Positions 23,240 to 31,605 are shown, numbered from the stretch's first letter. The stretch is DNA of 38,728 nucleotides from JADGHX01 sp035760965 (GCA_035760965.1 DASTRY010000093.1:1-38728); one strand, 5' to 3'. The notes: generated by a model not told the origin, from the sequence alone. Program-made: numbers and translations.

Positions 23240-25024
23240 GCGATCCGCGAGCCACGCGCTCAACAGGCTGATCAGCAGCGTCAGCGGCACGCCGACGCGC
23301 AGGAAATCGCTGAATCGATACTGACCCGGATTCAGGATCAGCAGGTTGCCGTGGTGCCCGATGGGCGTGAGAAAGGCGACGACGGCGCCGAGCGCCGTGC
23401 ACACGACGAACGGCGCGGGCGGCATGCCGAGCGCAACGGCCAGTGCCACGGCGACCGGTCCGAGCAGGACGGTCGTCGCCGCATCCGAGAGAATCTGGGT
23501 GAGGAGCGCAGCGGCCCAGAACAGGGTGAGCAGCACGGCGAACGGGCTCCAGTTCATCGTGAGGTCCTGCAGGTGGTCGGCGAGCAGACGTGCGGTGCCG
23601 GTCTTCTCCATCGCCGCGCCGAGTGGGATGACGCCCGCGATCATGACGAAGATGCGCACGTCGATTTCTCGATACGCCTGATCCGGCGCCACGCAGCCCG
23701 CCACGATCATCGCGACGGCACCGGCGAGGAAGGCGATGTGCGTCGGCACCGCGTTGCTTGCCGCGAGCGCGACCGTCGCGATGGAGATCGCGACGGCGAG
23801 CACCGCGCGATGGCGGCGACGACCTTTTGCCGCGAACGGCACCATCATCAGAAAACCGCGATGCTCGGACAGCTCGGCGAACCGGCTCGGCTGGCCCCAC
23901 AGCACGAGGAGATCGCCCTCGCGCAAGCGGATCTGCGACAGCTCCTCGCGTTGCCAGCCTTCGCGCCGCCACAGTCCGACGACGAGCACCCCGAGCGTCC
24001 GCAGGAAATCGATGTCGCCGACGGTGCGGCCGACGAACGGCGAGTGAGGCGCGACGACCACCTGCACGAGCTGCGGCTCGTCCGCGGGTGCTTCCGCGTC
24101 TATGCCTTCACGCGTGGAGGCCTCGCCGTACTTCGCGATGGCGTGCAGCTCGAGGCCGGGCTCGTCTTTGATCGACGCGATTTCTTCCGGCGCCGCTCGC
24201 ACCATGAGCACATCACCGGCCTCGAGCGTTGCATTGGTGCCGCCGCTGCGCTGCGGCACCCCGCCTCTCAGCCATTCGACGATGCGCAGACGGTCACGAA
24301 AGCGCGCCGTGAAGTCGGCGATCGTCTTGCCGATCCACGGAGATTCCGGCTCGATGACCAGCTCGGTGTAGTAGCGGTCGAGGCGTAGATAGTCCGCCTC
24401 CGGCGTCCGTCCCTCTCGCTTTGGCAGCAGCCAGCGACCGAGCAGCATGTACACGATCCCGAGCGCCACGAGCGCGGCGCCGATCGGTGTGATCGAGAAG
24501 ATGCCGAGGCGGTCGACGTGCTGACGCACCAGCAGGTTGTTCGCGAGCAGAAAGGCGGGAGCACTGAAGAGCGTGAGTGTCGTGCCCAGCGATGCCGCCA
24601 GAGACATCGGCATCAGCAACCGGGAGGCGGGCAATTCCTGGTCGCGCGCGACGCCCATGACGATGGGCAGCATCATGGCCGTGATCATCAGGTGATGCGA
24701 GAACGCGGCCAGCGCGGCCACCGCAGGCATGATCACGACGATGGCCCGCGGCTCGCTGCCGCCCGCCGCGCGCGCGATGTGAGCGCCGAGTGCTTCGGTG
24801 ACGCCGGTCGCATTCAGCCCGGCGGAGATGACGAAGACGGCCGCGACGATGATCGCGGGCTCGCTTGCGAACCCGGCCAGTGCTTCGGCCGGAGTGAGGA
24901 TGCCCGTGAAGGCGAGCGCCAGCAGCGCGAGCATCGCGGCAACGTCGATGCGCACCCGCTCGCTGATGAACAAGGCGAGCGTGCCTGCAAGGATTACCAA
25001 GAAAACGATCTGTGAGCTGTCCAT
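23213..25024 (-). CDS. SLC13-type anion permease with two TrkA_C domains
   Basis: This is an inner-membrane transporter of 603 residues. About five to six transmembrane segments fill residues 1-200. Two soluble RCK/TrkA_C domains follow: one with LVIEPESPWIGKTIADFTARFRDRLRIVEWLR and ALEAGDVLMVRAAPEEI-like wording, the second with VVVAPHSPFVGRTVGDIDFLRTLGVLVVGLWR and LREGDLLVLWGQP. A second membrane half (from about 405) contains AFLTPIGHHGNLLILNPGQY, the helical-hairpin motif of the divalent anion:Na+ symporter group. Related proteins carry sulfate, dicarboxylates or citrate; the substrate here is unknown. It is transcribed towards the DAHP synthase gene, and their 3' ends overlap. Confidence 0.9.
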   Translation of the reverse strand: MDSSQIVFLVILAGTLALFISERVRIDVAAMLALLALAFTGILTPAEALAGFASEPAIIVAAVFVISAGLNATGVTEALGAHIARAAGGSEPRAIVVIMPAVAALAAFSHHLMITAMMLPIVMGVARDQELPASRLLMPMSLAASLGTTLTLFSAPAFLLANNLLVRQHVDRLGIFSITPIGAALVALGIVYMLLGRWLLPKREGRTPEADYLRLDRYYTELVIEPESPWIGKTIADFTARFRDRLRIVEWLRGGVPQRSGGTNATLEAGDVLMVRAAPEEIASIKDEPGLELHAIAKYGEASTREGIDAEAPADEPQLVQVVVAPHSPFVGRTVGDIDFLRTLGVLVVGLWRREGWQREELSQIRLREGDLLVLWGQPSRFAELSEHRGFLMMVPFAAKGRRRHRAVLAVAISIATVALAASNAVPTHIAFLAGAVAMIVAGCVAPDQAYREIDVRIFVMIAGVIPLGAAMEKTGTARLLADHLQDLTMNWSPFAVLLTLFWAAALLTQILSDAATTVLLGPVAVALAVALGMPPAPFVVCTALGAVVAFLTPIGHHGNLLILNPGQYRFSDFLRVGVPLTLLISLLSAWLADRLWLAGAGH

Positions 25025-25172
25025 TCACGGCCGTGCCGCAATTGTCGTGCCCTCGCTCCCGGCTAAGCACTCCGATCGGACGCCATCGGCTCGCTCGCAG
25101 GCGAGGCGGAACCTAGGTTAAGTGCCGCCGTTGGCTCGTTGAGGGCCTTGGTAAAGCGAACGCCGCGGAGAG

Positions 25173-25652
25173 ATGAGCATGAATTCCGAGGACCAGACGA
25201 CGCACTGGGCTCAGCTTCGGTCGGCGTCGCTCGATCTCAACGTCAAGAGCCGCGAGCACGCGACGCGGCGCACGCTGGAGGGGTACTTCGAAGCCATCGA
25301 TCAGCGTATCCGCCACGGTGAGCTCGACGAAGCGCTGCAACTGAGCGCGTCGCTGCCCAAGATCTGCTCCGCGCTCGAGCATCCCCGGATGATGACCTCC
25401 ACCGCGCACTGCATCTGCTGGTGTGACGCCTGGGTGACCGCGGAACCGGAGGGCGAGAACGTGTATCCGCTGACGCGCGTCTACCTGCAGGACGAGCAGG
25501 AAGCGCTTCAGCAATGGATCGAGATGGATGCGGAGTTCGTGCGGTCGGTGAGCATGTCGCTGCTGCGTGCCTCGCGGATGTGGTATCTGCGGCGCGGGGC
25601 GTACGATCTCACCGTTCAGCAGAATCTCGGTCGCGTGTCGGCCCCGAGTTGA
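25173..25652 (+). CDS. Small cytoplasmic protein of unknown function
   Basis: The protein has 159 residues, no signal peptide or membrane segment, and mostly predicted alpha-helix. Notable segments are SREHATRRTLEGYFEAIDQRIRHGELDEALQLSASLPKICSALE and an unusual aromatic/Cys patch, TAHCICWCDAWV, near residue 75. The C-terminal half contains QWIEMDAEFVRSVSMSLLRASRMWYLRRG. I do not recognise the family. GCGGAGAG just before the ATG at 25173 (a second ATG follows at 25179) is a good ribosome site, and coding-type composition supports a real gene. Its stop lies 13 bp from the stop of the convergent protease gene. Confidence 0.65.
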   Translation: MSMNSEDQTTHWAQLRSASLDLNVKSREHATRRTLEGYFEAIDQRIRHGELDEALQLSASLPKICSALEHPRMMTSTAHCICWCDAWVTAEPEGENVYPLTRVYLQDEQEALQQWIEMDAEFVRSVSMSLLRASRMWYLRRGAYDLTVQQNLGRVSAPS

Positions 25653-25665
25653 GCGCCCTAACGCG

Positions 25666-27432
25666 TCACTTGCCGGGCCGCAACGGCACGTACAACTGCG
25701 CACCCTGGCGCTGAACGAGCAGCGCCACCGGCCCTTGCGATTTGGCGGCTTGCTGCAAGTCGGCGGCCGAGCGGACCGGCTTGTCGCCCGCGCGCAGAAT
25801 CACGTCCCCGGGCTCGAGTCCGGCGCTGGCCGCAGGACCCGTGGCGTCCTCGATCAGCAGACCGCCCTCCTCGGCTCCGACTTCGTGACGCTCCTCCGGC
25901 GTGAGCGGCCGAACACCGAGACCGAGCGACGGTGCGCCTTCGTGGCCTTCGGCTCTGCCGCTGCGCGGGGCAGAGGCCGCGGCGCTCGGCTCCTCCATCT
26001 CGGCGACTTTCACTTTCACCTGCTGCGGCTTGCGATCGCGCCAGAGGTCCACCGTTGCGCTGCTGCCCGGGCGCAAGTGTGCGACGACGCCCGGCAAGGT
26101 GGTCGATTCATCGACCGGATGCTTGTCGATGGCGAGGATGACATCGCCGGCCTTCACGCCCGCCTTGTCCGCGGGCCCGTCCGGTTCGACCGCGCTCACG
26201 AGCGCACCCCGCGGTCGATCGAGCCCGAACGACTCGGCGAGCTGCGCATTCACCTCCTGCACCGTCAGGCCAAACCGGCCGCGCGTGACTTTCCCGGTTT
26301 TCAGCAACTGCTGCTCGACATCGAGCGCGACATCGATCGGGATCGCGAAAGAGACGCCCTGATACCCGCCGGTGCCGCTGTAGATCATGGAATTCATGCC
26401 GACGACTTCGCCGTCGAGGTTGAAGAGCGGACCGCCCGAGTTGCCGGGATTCACGGCCACATCCGTCTGAATGAGCGGCACGATGCTGCTCTCGTCGCCC
26501 ACCGCGCGCGCCGTCGCGCTGACGACGCCGGCCGTCACGCTGTTCTCGAAGCCGAACGGCGCGCCGATCGCGATGACCCAATGCCCCGGCTTCAAACGCG
26601 AAGGATCGCCAATCCGCACCGTTGGCAGGTCGTGCGCGTCGATCTTCAGCACGGCCACATCGCCGCGCAGATCGACGCCGATGACCTTGGCGATGAACTC
26701 GCGTCGGTCGCTGAGCTTCACGGTGATTTGCGTCGATTGATCGACGACGTGCGCATTCGTGAGCACGTACCCGTCGGGGCTCACAATGAATCCGGAGCCC
26801 TCGCCCCTTTCGACAGGCGCACCTTGTCCCGACGGTCCGCCCGGCCCATCTGGGCCGCCTGGCACATCGGGCGCGGCGCCGGGCCCATCCGGTTCGCCCG
26901 GCGCGCCGGGTCCGCCCGGTCCGCCCGGAACACCGAAGCGACGGAAGAACTGGCTCAGCGGATCTTCGTCAGTCGACGCGCTCGCGACGCGTACGGACAC
27001 GACGTTCACGACGGCCTTGCCGCTCGAATCGACGAGGGCACTGAAATCGGGCAATGCGCGGACGCTCGCTTGCGCCGCCGCTTGCGAGCTGGCTTGCTCC
27101 GGTGCGCTCGGCTGCGGCGTTGTTCGCGCGCTCGGCTGCGCCATCGTTTGCGCCATCGGCTGCGTCTGCGTTTGAGCGCCCGGCTGCGTCTGCGTTTGCG
27201 GCGCCGCCTGCGTGTGCGTTTGGGCAACCGGCTGGCCCCTCGTTTGCGCGGCGGGCTGTGCACTCGCCGGTGTGCGCAATGCGTCCGCCGAGGGGATGGC
27301 GGCGCTCGGGCCACGGGTCACCGGAGGCCCCTCCCGATCGCCCTGTGTGCCCTGTGAGCATGCGACCACCGCGCATGCGAGCGCTGTAGCCCAAGTCGCG
27401 CCGGCAGCAAAGCCGCGGTGATGTATACGCAT
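25666..27432 (-). CDS. DegP/HtrA-family serine protease, predicted lipoprotein with low-complexity and collagen-like segments
   Basis: This is an envelope protease/chaperone of 588 residues from the ATG at 27432, which follows GGAGGGACTTCAC. The N-terminus is a lipoprotein-like signal (ALACAVVAC, Cys25). Residues about 58-122 are rich in Gln, Thr, Ala and Pro. The trypsin-like domain has the triad H228 (TNAHVV), D258 (RGDVAVLKI) and S332 (GNSGGPLF). A Gly-Pro-rich, collagen-like insert (about 167-206) lies between FFRRFG and the GSGFIVSPDGYVLTNAHVV block. PDZ1 is about 375-470 and PDZ2 about 500-585 (EEGGLLIEDATGPAASAGLEPGDVILRAG). DegP proteins degrade misfolded envelope proteins (family knowledge). 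A lipid anchor and these two inserts are not usual. Confidence 0.92.
   Translation of the reverse strand: MRIHHRGFAAGATWATALACAVVACSQGTQGDREGPPVTRGPSAAIPSADALRTPASAQPAAQTRGQPVAQTHTQAAPQTQTQPGAQTQTQPMAQTMAQPSARTTPQPSAPEQASSQAAAQASVRALPDFSALVDSSGKAVVNVVSVRVASASTDEDPLSQFFRRFGVPGGPGGPGAPGEPDGPGAAPDVPGGPDGPGGPSGQGAPVERGEGSGFIVSPDGYVLTNAHVVDQSTQITVKLSDRREFIAKVIGVDLRGDVAVLKIDAHDLPTVRIGDPSRLKPGHWVIAIGAPFGFENSVTAGVVSATARAVGDESSIVPLIQTDVAVNPGNSGGPLFNLDGEVVGMNSMIYSGTGGYQGVSFAIPIDVALDVEQQLLKTGKVTRGRFGLTVQEVNAQLAESFGLDRPRGALVSAVEPDGPADKAGVKAGDVILAIDKHPVDESTTLPGVVAHLRPGSSATVDLWRDRKPQQVKVKVAEMEEPSAAASAPRSGRAEGHEGAPSLGLGVRPLTPEERHEVGAEEGGLLIEDATGPAASAGLEPGDVILRAGDKPVRSAADLQQAAKSQGPVALLVQRQGAQLYVPLRPGK
26815..26934 (-). 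repeat. Collagen-like Gly-Pro repeats in the DegP-like protease
   Basis: About 40 codons (residues 167-206 of the protease) encode imperfect G-x-y/GGP units such as PGGPGGPGAPGEP and VPGGPDGPGGPSG. They lie just before the catalytic histidine block, where DegP carries its regulatory loop. The DNA itself is a run of ggtccgcccggt-type units, prone to slippage. Confidence 0.8.
27067..27261 (-). repeat. Gln/Thr-rich low-complexity repeats in the DegP-like protease
   Basis: Residues about 58-122 of the protease consist of imperfect units such as QTQTQPGAQTQTQPMAQ. The DNA shows recurring tgcgtttgcg/ggctgcgtc blocks. The segment probably forms a flexible spacer between the lipid anchor and the protease domain. 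Confidence 0.75.
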
Positions 27433-27561
27433 GTGAAGTCCCTCCACTAGAAGCAACATCCCGACGCACGCCCCGTTCCCTCCATCGAGCTCACACACTC
27501 GAAACTCGCGCGCGGCCGAGGCGTTTCTCGATATTCAGTAAGCGCGCTTGGAGATCGTGAA

Positions 27562-28197
27562 ATGAAATTCCTGCACCGAACGGCTCTGTTCTCCATTGCG
27601 CTGTTGGCGCTTGCCGCATGCGCGTCAACGACGACGTTCACTGCGACGTGGAAAGCCCCCGATGCGCAGCCCCTCGATCCGCGAGGGCACAAGGTCGCCG
27701 CCGTGTTCATCTCGACCGACGAGAGCAGTCGGCGCGTTGCCGAGGACGTCCTGGTGCGCAAACTCGACGAGCGTGGCGCACAAGGCATCCCTTCGTACAC
27801 GCTGATCCCGACCGCAGCGGTGAGCGACTTCGACAGCGTGAAGAAGCAGCTCGCCGACGCGGGCGTCGACGGCGTCGTGGTGATGCGAGTGATCGATCAG
27901 CGGCAGAAGATCACGGTGCGCAACGACGCGCCCTTCTTCGGATATCCCCCGTATTACTGGCACTTCTCGGGATATTGGGGCTACGGCTGGGGCGCGCCGT
28001 ACGTGCCGACCGAGGTGACGAGCACGACGGTGCTGAGCATCGAGTCGCTCGTCTACTCACTGAAGCGCGACACGCTCATCTGGGCTGGAACGAGCCGCAC
28101 GACCGATCCGGGCAACGTCGAGAAGCTCGTGAACGAGGTCGCGGACGCCGCCGCGAAGCAGATGGCGAAGCAAGGCCTGCTGCCGAAAGAAGCGTGA
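27562..28197 (+). CDS. DUF4136-like lipoprotein
   Basis: The protein has 211 residues with a lipoprotein signal (MKFLHRTALFSIALLALAACAS, lipobox LAAC, Cys20). The mature domain begins TTTFTATWKAPDAQPLDPRGHKVAAVFISTDESSRRVAEDVLVRKL and continues VDGVVVMRVIDQRQKITV, a pattern of small alpha/beta lipoproteins like DUF4136. A Tyr/Trp/Gly-rich loop (FFGYPPYYWHFSGYWGYGWG) interrupts it near 130. The end, LVNEVADAAAKQMAKQGLL, is helical. The function is unknown; such proteins sit in the outer membrane and some are linked to stress. It is divergent from the DegP-like gene, 129 bp away, and a shared envelope-stress role is possible. Confidence 0.75.
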   Translation: MKFLHRTALFSIALLALAACASTTTFTATWKAPDAQPLDPRGHKVAAVFISTDESSRRVAEDVLVRKLDERGAQGIPSYTLIPTAAVSDFDSVKKQLADAGVDGVVVMRVIDQRQKITVRNDAPFFGYPPYYWHFSGYWGYGWGAPYVPTEVTSTTVLSIESLVYSLKRDTLIWAGTSRTTDPGNVEKLVNEVADAAAKQMAKQGLLPKEA

Positions 28198-28214
28198 CAC
28201 TGCGCACCGCGCAT

Positions 28215-28251
28215 CTCAGCGGACTGCGGGACTCGCTCGTCGTCCGCTGAG
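28215..28251. repeat. 10-bp inverted repeat after the DUF4136-like lipoprotein gene
   Basis: CTCAGCGGAC (28215-28224) and GTCCGCTGAG (28242-28251) are perfect complements with a 17-nt loop. It begins 17 bp after the stop codon. There is no T-run on either side, so it may be a Rho-linked or stabilising 3' structure rather than an intrinsic terminator. The rest of the 243-bp convergent gap to 28440 shows no gene. Confidence 0.5.
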
Positions 28252-28440
28252 TCGAAACGGTAATGCCGCATCGGGCGCCGGCCGCCGCTGCGGCCTGGCG
28301 TCCACGCTATCGCGTCGCTGTGTCGCACGTACGCCTGTGTGCTCGCGCAACCGGCATTCGTCACGACTGTGCGTGTGGCAGCGCAAACAACGACCGTCGC
28401 GTGTACGAGACGCGCGACGGCGCCGAGTTAGCGCGTCAGC

Positions 28441-29493
28441 TCAGGGACGCGCCTCCAGAATGATGTTGAAAGGCGTCTCCGCCGCGCGCCGGAATCGGCG
28501 GAAACCGCCGCCGTCGACCACGACTTCGCGTAACCGCTTCTCGCCCGCCTGCGCGCCGAGCGCCGGACCCTTACGCGCGAGCGACACCGGCACGCACACC
28601 TGCGCGGACGCGCCGTAGTACACACGTCCGACCGGATTCAGGTTCTCCTCTGGACGATCGCCGGCAAAAGGTTCGACGATCATGCACGTACCATCTCGAT
28701 TCAGTGCTTCGCGCGCGTGGCGTGCGGCGGCGATGGGATCCGCCATGTCGTGCAGGCAATCGAAGAACGCGATGAGATCGAGGTTCTCAGCGGAATAGCT
28801 CACAGCATCGGCCGTTTGGAATTCGATGTTGCGCACGCCCGCCGCGGCCGCGCGTTGCCGTGCCACCTCGATCGATGGCGCGTGATAGTCAAAGCCGATG
28901 AAGTGCGACTTCGGGTACGCGCGCGCCATGAGGATCGCGCTCGCGCCATGCCCGCAGCCGACGTCCGCCACGCGCGCACCCCGTTCCAGCTTCGCGACGA
29001 CGCCTTCGAGCGCCGGCAGCCATTCGGTGACGAGATGCGCGTTGTAGCCCGCCCTGAAGAATCGCTCGGTTCCGTGAAACAGGCAGGGGTGATGCTCTCC
29101 CCATTCCATACCGTTGCCCGTACGGAAGTTCTCTTCCGTGCGCGGGAGGGCGGCGAAGAGCGCCTGCATGAGGAAGTATCCGCCGGGGACGTCGACCGGT
29201 CCGTTGGGGTCCGCAAGGCACAGCGCTTGTTCGGGATTGAGCGAGTACTTGCCGGTGCGCGGATCGTAGTCGACGTAACCGCCGGCCGCCTGATTGTTGA
29301 GCCATTCCTGGATGTAGCGCTCGTTCGTTTCCGTGCGGCTGGCGAGCTCCGCCGGCGAGAGCGGCGCAGCCGCGAGCGCTTTGTACAGACCCAACCGGTC
29401 GCCGACGATCACGAGTGTCGCACTCGCAGCAGCGCCCAGGTCGCTCACCGCTTTGCCTAGGAAGGCCTGGAGTCGGGTGGCGTCTACGGACAT
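28441..29493 (-). CDS. SAM-dependent methyltransferase with N-terminal winged helix (Rv2258c-like)
   Basis: This is a class I methyltransferase of 350 residues from the ATG at 29493, which follows a good GGAGAG site. Residues 1-100 form a winged-helix dimerisation region with DRLGLYKALAAAPLSPAELASRTETNERYIQEWLNNQAAGGYV. The SAM-binding Rossmann motif GARVADVGCGHGASAILMARAYPKSHFIGFD follows near 175-205, then NIEFQTADAVSY, LDLIAFFDCLHDMADP and the C-terminal sheet. This layout matches the Mycobacterium Rv2258c group; substrates are unknown. A much longer frame upstream crosses the tandem-repeat region and is not the gene. It is divergent from an FAD monooxygenase, with the repeat array between them. 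Confidence 0.88.
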   Translation of the reverse strand: MSVDATRLQAFLGKAVSDLGAAASATLVIVGDRLGLYKALAAAPLSPAELASRTETNERYIQEWLNNQAAGGYVDYDPRTGKYSLNPEQALCLADPNGPVDVPGGYFLMQALFAALPRTEENFRTGNGMEWGEHHPCLFHGTERFFRAGYNAHLVTEWLPALEGVVAKLERGARVADVGCGHGASAILMARAYPKSHFIGFDYHAPSIEVARQRAAAAGVRNIEFQTADAVSYSAENLDLIAFFDCLHDMADPIAAARHAREALNRDGTCMIVEPFAGDRPEENLNPVGRVYYGASAQVCVPVSLARKGPALGAQAGEKRLREVVVDGGGFRRFRRAAETPFNIILEARP

Positions 29494-29617
29494 GGTCTCT
29501 CTCCTCGTATTGCGGGACTGTTGAAAAGACGGACTCCTCACGTCTATCCGGACGCGCAGGCGGTCATCATGTGTTTTCGGCCACGCGGGTTCGAACAATA
29601 TCGCCGATGCGCGCGCC

Positions 29618-29803
29618 TGTCTCCGGTGCGGCCCGGATGTCTCTGGTACGCGCCGGATGTCTCTGGGTATCGCGTGCATGTCTCTGGTATGTGCGCAACT
29701 GTCTCTGGGTATCGCGCGCATGTCTCTGGTATGTGCATAACTGTCTCTGGTATCGCGCGCATGTCTCTGGTACGTGCATAACTGTCTCTGGGTATCGATA
29801 AAA
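29618..29803. repeat. Nine tandem 20-21 bp repeats in a divergent promoter region
   Basis: TGTCTCTGG starts at 29638, 29658, 29679, 29700, 29721, 29742, 29762 and 29783, with a degenerate copy at 29618 (TGTCTCCGG). Spacing is 20, 20, 21, 21, 21, 21, 20 and 21 bp, two DNA turns. The remainders alternate between GTATCGCGCGCA-type and TATGTGCATAAC-type, giving a 41-42 bp double unit. The mix of 20 and 21 bp breaks any reading frame, so it is not a coding repeat. It lies between the methyltransferase and monooxygenase starts and could be a multi-site operator. Confidence 0.9.
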
Positions 29804-29902
29804 CCTGTCGGTTTCCGACCACCCTCTCGAGGCTCGCACGCAGTTGAACACTGCCACGCGGGTCAATGGGACTAAGCAGTGAGTGCCGCGTGCTCGAGCG
29901 TT

Positions 29903-29925
29903 CCGCGATAGTTCTAAGATCGCGG
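29903..29925. promoter_or_regulatory. Palindromic operator-like site upstream of the FAD monooxygenase
   Basis: CCGCGAT (29903-29909) and ATCGCGG (29919-29925) form a perfect 7-bp inverted repeat with a 9-nt spacer. The element overlaps a possible -10 sequence (TAAGAT, 29915-29920) and ends 28 bp before the start codon. The position suits a repressor site; no regulator gene lies next to it. Confidence 0.5.
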
Positions 29926-29953
29926 CAGATACGTAGGCCTGAGAGAGCTCGCG

Positions 29954-31480
29954 ATGAGAACCGATGTCCTGATCGTTGGCGCGGGCCCAACCGGCTTGGT
30001 CCTGGCACTGTGGCTCACCAAGATCGGCATCGGCGTACGGATCATCGATAAGACTGCCGAACCCGGCACGACCTCTCGCGCGCTCGTTGTTCAAGCCCGA
30101 ACGCTCGAGCTCTATCGACAACTCGACCTAACGGATGCCGTGATCGCACGAGCGTTCCGCGCCAATGCCGTCAACATGTGGGTTCGCGGCGAGCGCAGGG
30201 CACGCGTGCCGATCGGAGCGATCGGCGAAGGCCTGACGCCGTATCCCTACTTGGAAATATTCCCGCAAGACGATCACGAGCGACTCCTGATCGAGCGGCT
30301 CGCGGCGCTCGGTGTCTCCGTGCAGCGGCAAAGAGAGCTGGTCGGGTTCGTCGACGACGGCACGGGGATCACGGCGCGCATCCGAACACCCGACGGCATG
30401 GAGGAAATCTGTGAGTGCCGCTACATCGTCGGCTGCGATGGCGCGCGCTCGACGGTGCGTCAAGGGATTGGCGCGGATTTTCCAGGCGGCACGTATCGGC
30501 AGGTCTTCTACGTCGCCGACATTCAAGGAAGCGGGCCCTGCGTGAACAAGGAGCTGAATGTCGCTTTGGACGACGCGGACTTCATCCTCGTCTTCCCGAT
30601 GAGCGGCGACGGCCGCGTCCGTCTCGTCGGCGTCGTCAGCGACGAAAGAGCCGAGCGTGCGGAAACGCTGACGTTCGACGACGTCTCGCGCACGGCAATC
30701 GACGCATTGAAGCTGCAGGTCGAGAAGGTCCACTGGTTCTCGACCTACCGCGTGCATCACCGTGTGGCGGATCGTTTCTACAAGGGCCGGGCTTTCCTGG
30801 CCGGAGACGCGGGACACATCCACAGCCCCGCCGGCGGCCAGGGAATGAACACGGGTATCGGCGATGCCATCAACCTCGCATGGAAACTCGCGATGGTGGT
30901 GCGCGACGAGGCGGACCCCAACCTACTGGCGAGCTACGAGGCCGAGCGAATCGGATTTGCGCGCCGGTTGGTGCACACCACCGATCGAGGCTTCACTTTC
31001 GCGACCGCAGATGGGCGTATCGCCGACCTCGTGCGGACGCGCGTCGTGCCATTCATCCTCCCGATTGCAACGCGCATCAGCGCGGTGACGGAGTTCATGT
31101 TTCGCACCGTGTCGCAGACGATGCTGAACTATCGCGAGGGGCCGCTTTCCGAAGGCAAGGCCGGTGACGTGCATGGTGGCGATCGCTTGCCATGGGCTGC
31201 GGTTCAGGGAGTCGACAACTACGACAGCCTCTCCGCTATCACATGGCAGGTGCACGTCTACGGAACCGCAAAAGACAGCGTCGTGAACTGGTGTGCCGCT
31301 CACGGCATCCCGTTGCACGTGTTCCACTGGGCGAAGGCATACGACGAGGCCGGATTGGCGCGAGACGCCGTGTATCTGATTCGACCCGATACCTATGTCG
31401 CGCTCGCGGAACCGTCTGGCAACGCAGAAGCGCTGGAGCGCTATTTTTCGACGCGGCGCATTCGCCTTCGAAAGGCCTGA
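29954..31480 (+). CDS. FAD-dependent aromatic-ring monooxygenase (MhpA/PheA/TfdB-like)
   Basis: This is a class A flavin monooxygenase of 508 residues. The N-terminal GAGPTGLVLALWLTKIGIGVRIIDK (9-33) binds FAD. The RYIVGCDGARSTVRQGIG segment has the DG motif, and GRAFLAGDAGHIHSPAGGQGMNTGIGDAINLAWKLAMV has the GD motif. A thioredoxin-like C-terminal domain (from about 400) completes the PheA/MhpA-type layout. Such enzymes hydroxylate phenols and related rings with NAD(P)H and O2. The exact substrate is not readable. It starts after a GAGAG site and is divergent from a methyltransferase; hydroxylation followed by O-methylation is one possible joint role (inference). Confidence 0.9.
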   Translation: MRTDVLIVGAGPTGLVLALWLTKIGIGVRIIDKTAEPGTTSRALVVQARTLELYRQLDLTDAVIARAFRANAVNMWVRGERRARVPIGAIGEGLTPYPYLEIFPQDDHERLLIERLAALGVSVQRQRELVGFVDDGTGITARIRTPDGMEEICECRYIVGCDGARSTVRQGIGADFPGGTYRQVFYVADIQGSGPCVNKELNVALDDADFILVFPMSGDGRVRLVGVVSDERAERAETLTFDDVSRTAIDALKLQVEKVHWFSTYRVHHRVADRFYKGRAFLAGDAGHIHSPAGGQGMNTGIGDAINLAWKLAMVVRDEADPNLLASYEAERIGFARRLVHTTDRGFTFATADGRIADLVRTRVVPFILPIATRISAVTEFMFRTVSQTMLNYREGPLSEGKAGDVHGGDRLPWAAVQGVDNYDSLSAITWQVHVYGTAKDSVVNWCAAHGIPLHVFHWAKAYDEAGLARDAVYLIRPDTYVALAEPSGNAEALERYFSTRRIRLRKA

Positions 31481-31605
31481 GAGCCGCTCGGGGCTTCACA
31501 GCCCCCTTCCGCTCGGGAGGCGCATCCGCTTCGCCGGCTCGCGTGTGAGCCAGTCGTGGCATGGATTCCGCGTTACGAGGCAACCCCCCTCGAACCGAGC
31601 CGACC

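Noticed and set aside
29618..29803. CRISPR array
   Set aside because: Units are only 20-21 bp in total with near-identical remainders, so there are no unique spacers, and no cas gene is present.
29618..29803. Plasmid replication origin with iterons
   Set aside because: Spacing is iteron-like, but no Rep gene, DnaA box cluster or A+T-rich melting region is nearby; the genes around are chromosomal in type.
29521..30121. Open frames across the tandem-repeat array, giving PET-type or VSG-type heptapeptide repeats
   Set aside because: Frames stay open on both strands because of the repeat itself. The 20-bp units break any single frame, no ribosome site is present, and different frames give unrelated peptides. 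The array is better read as non-coding.
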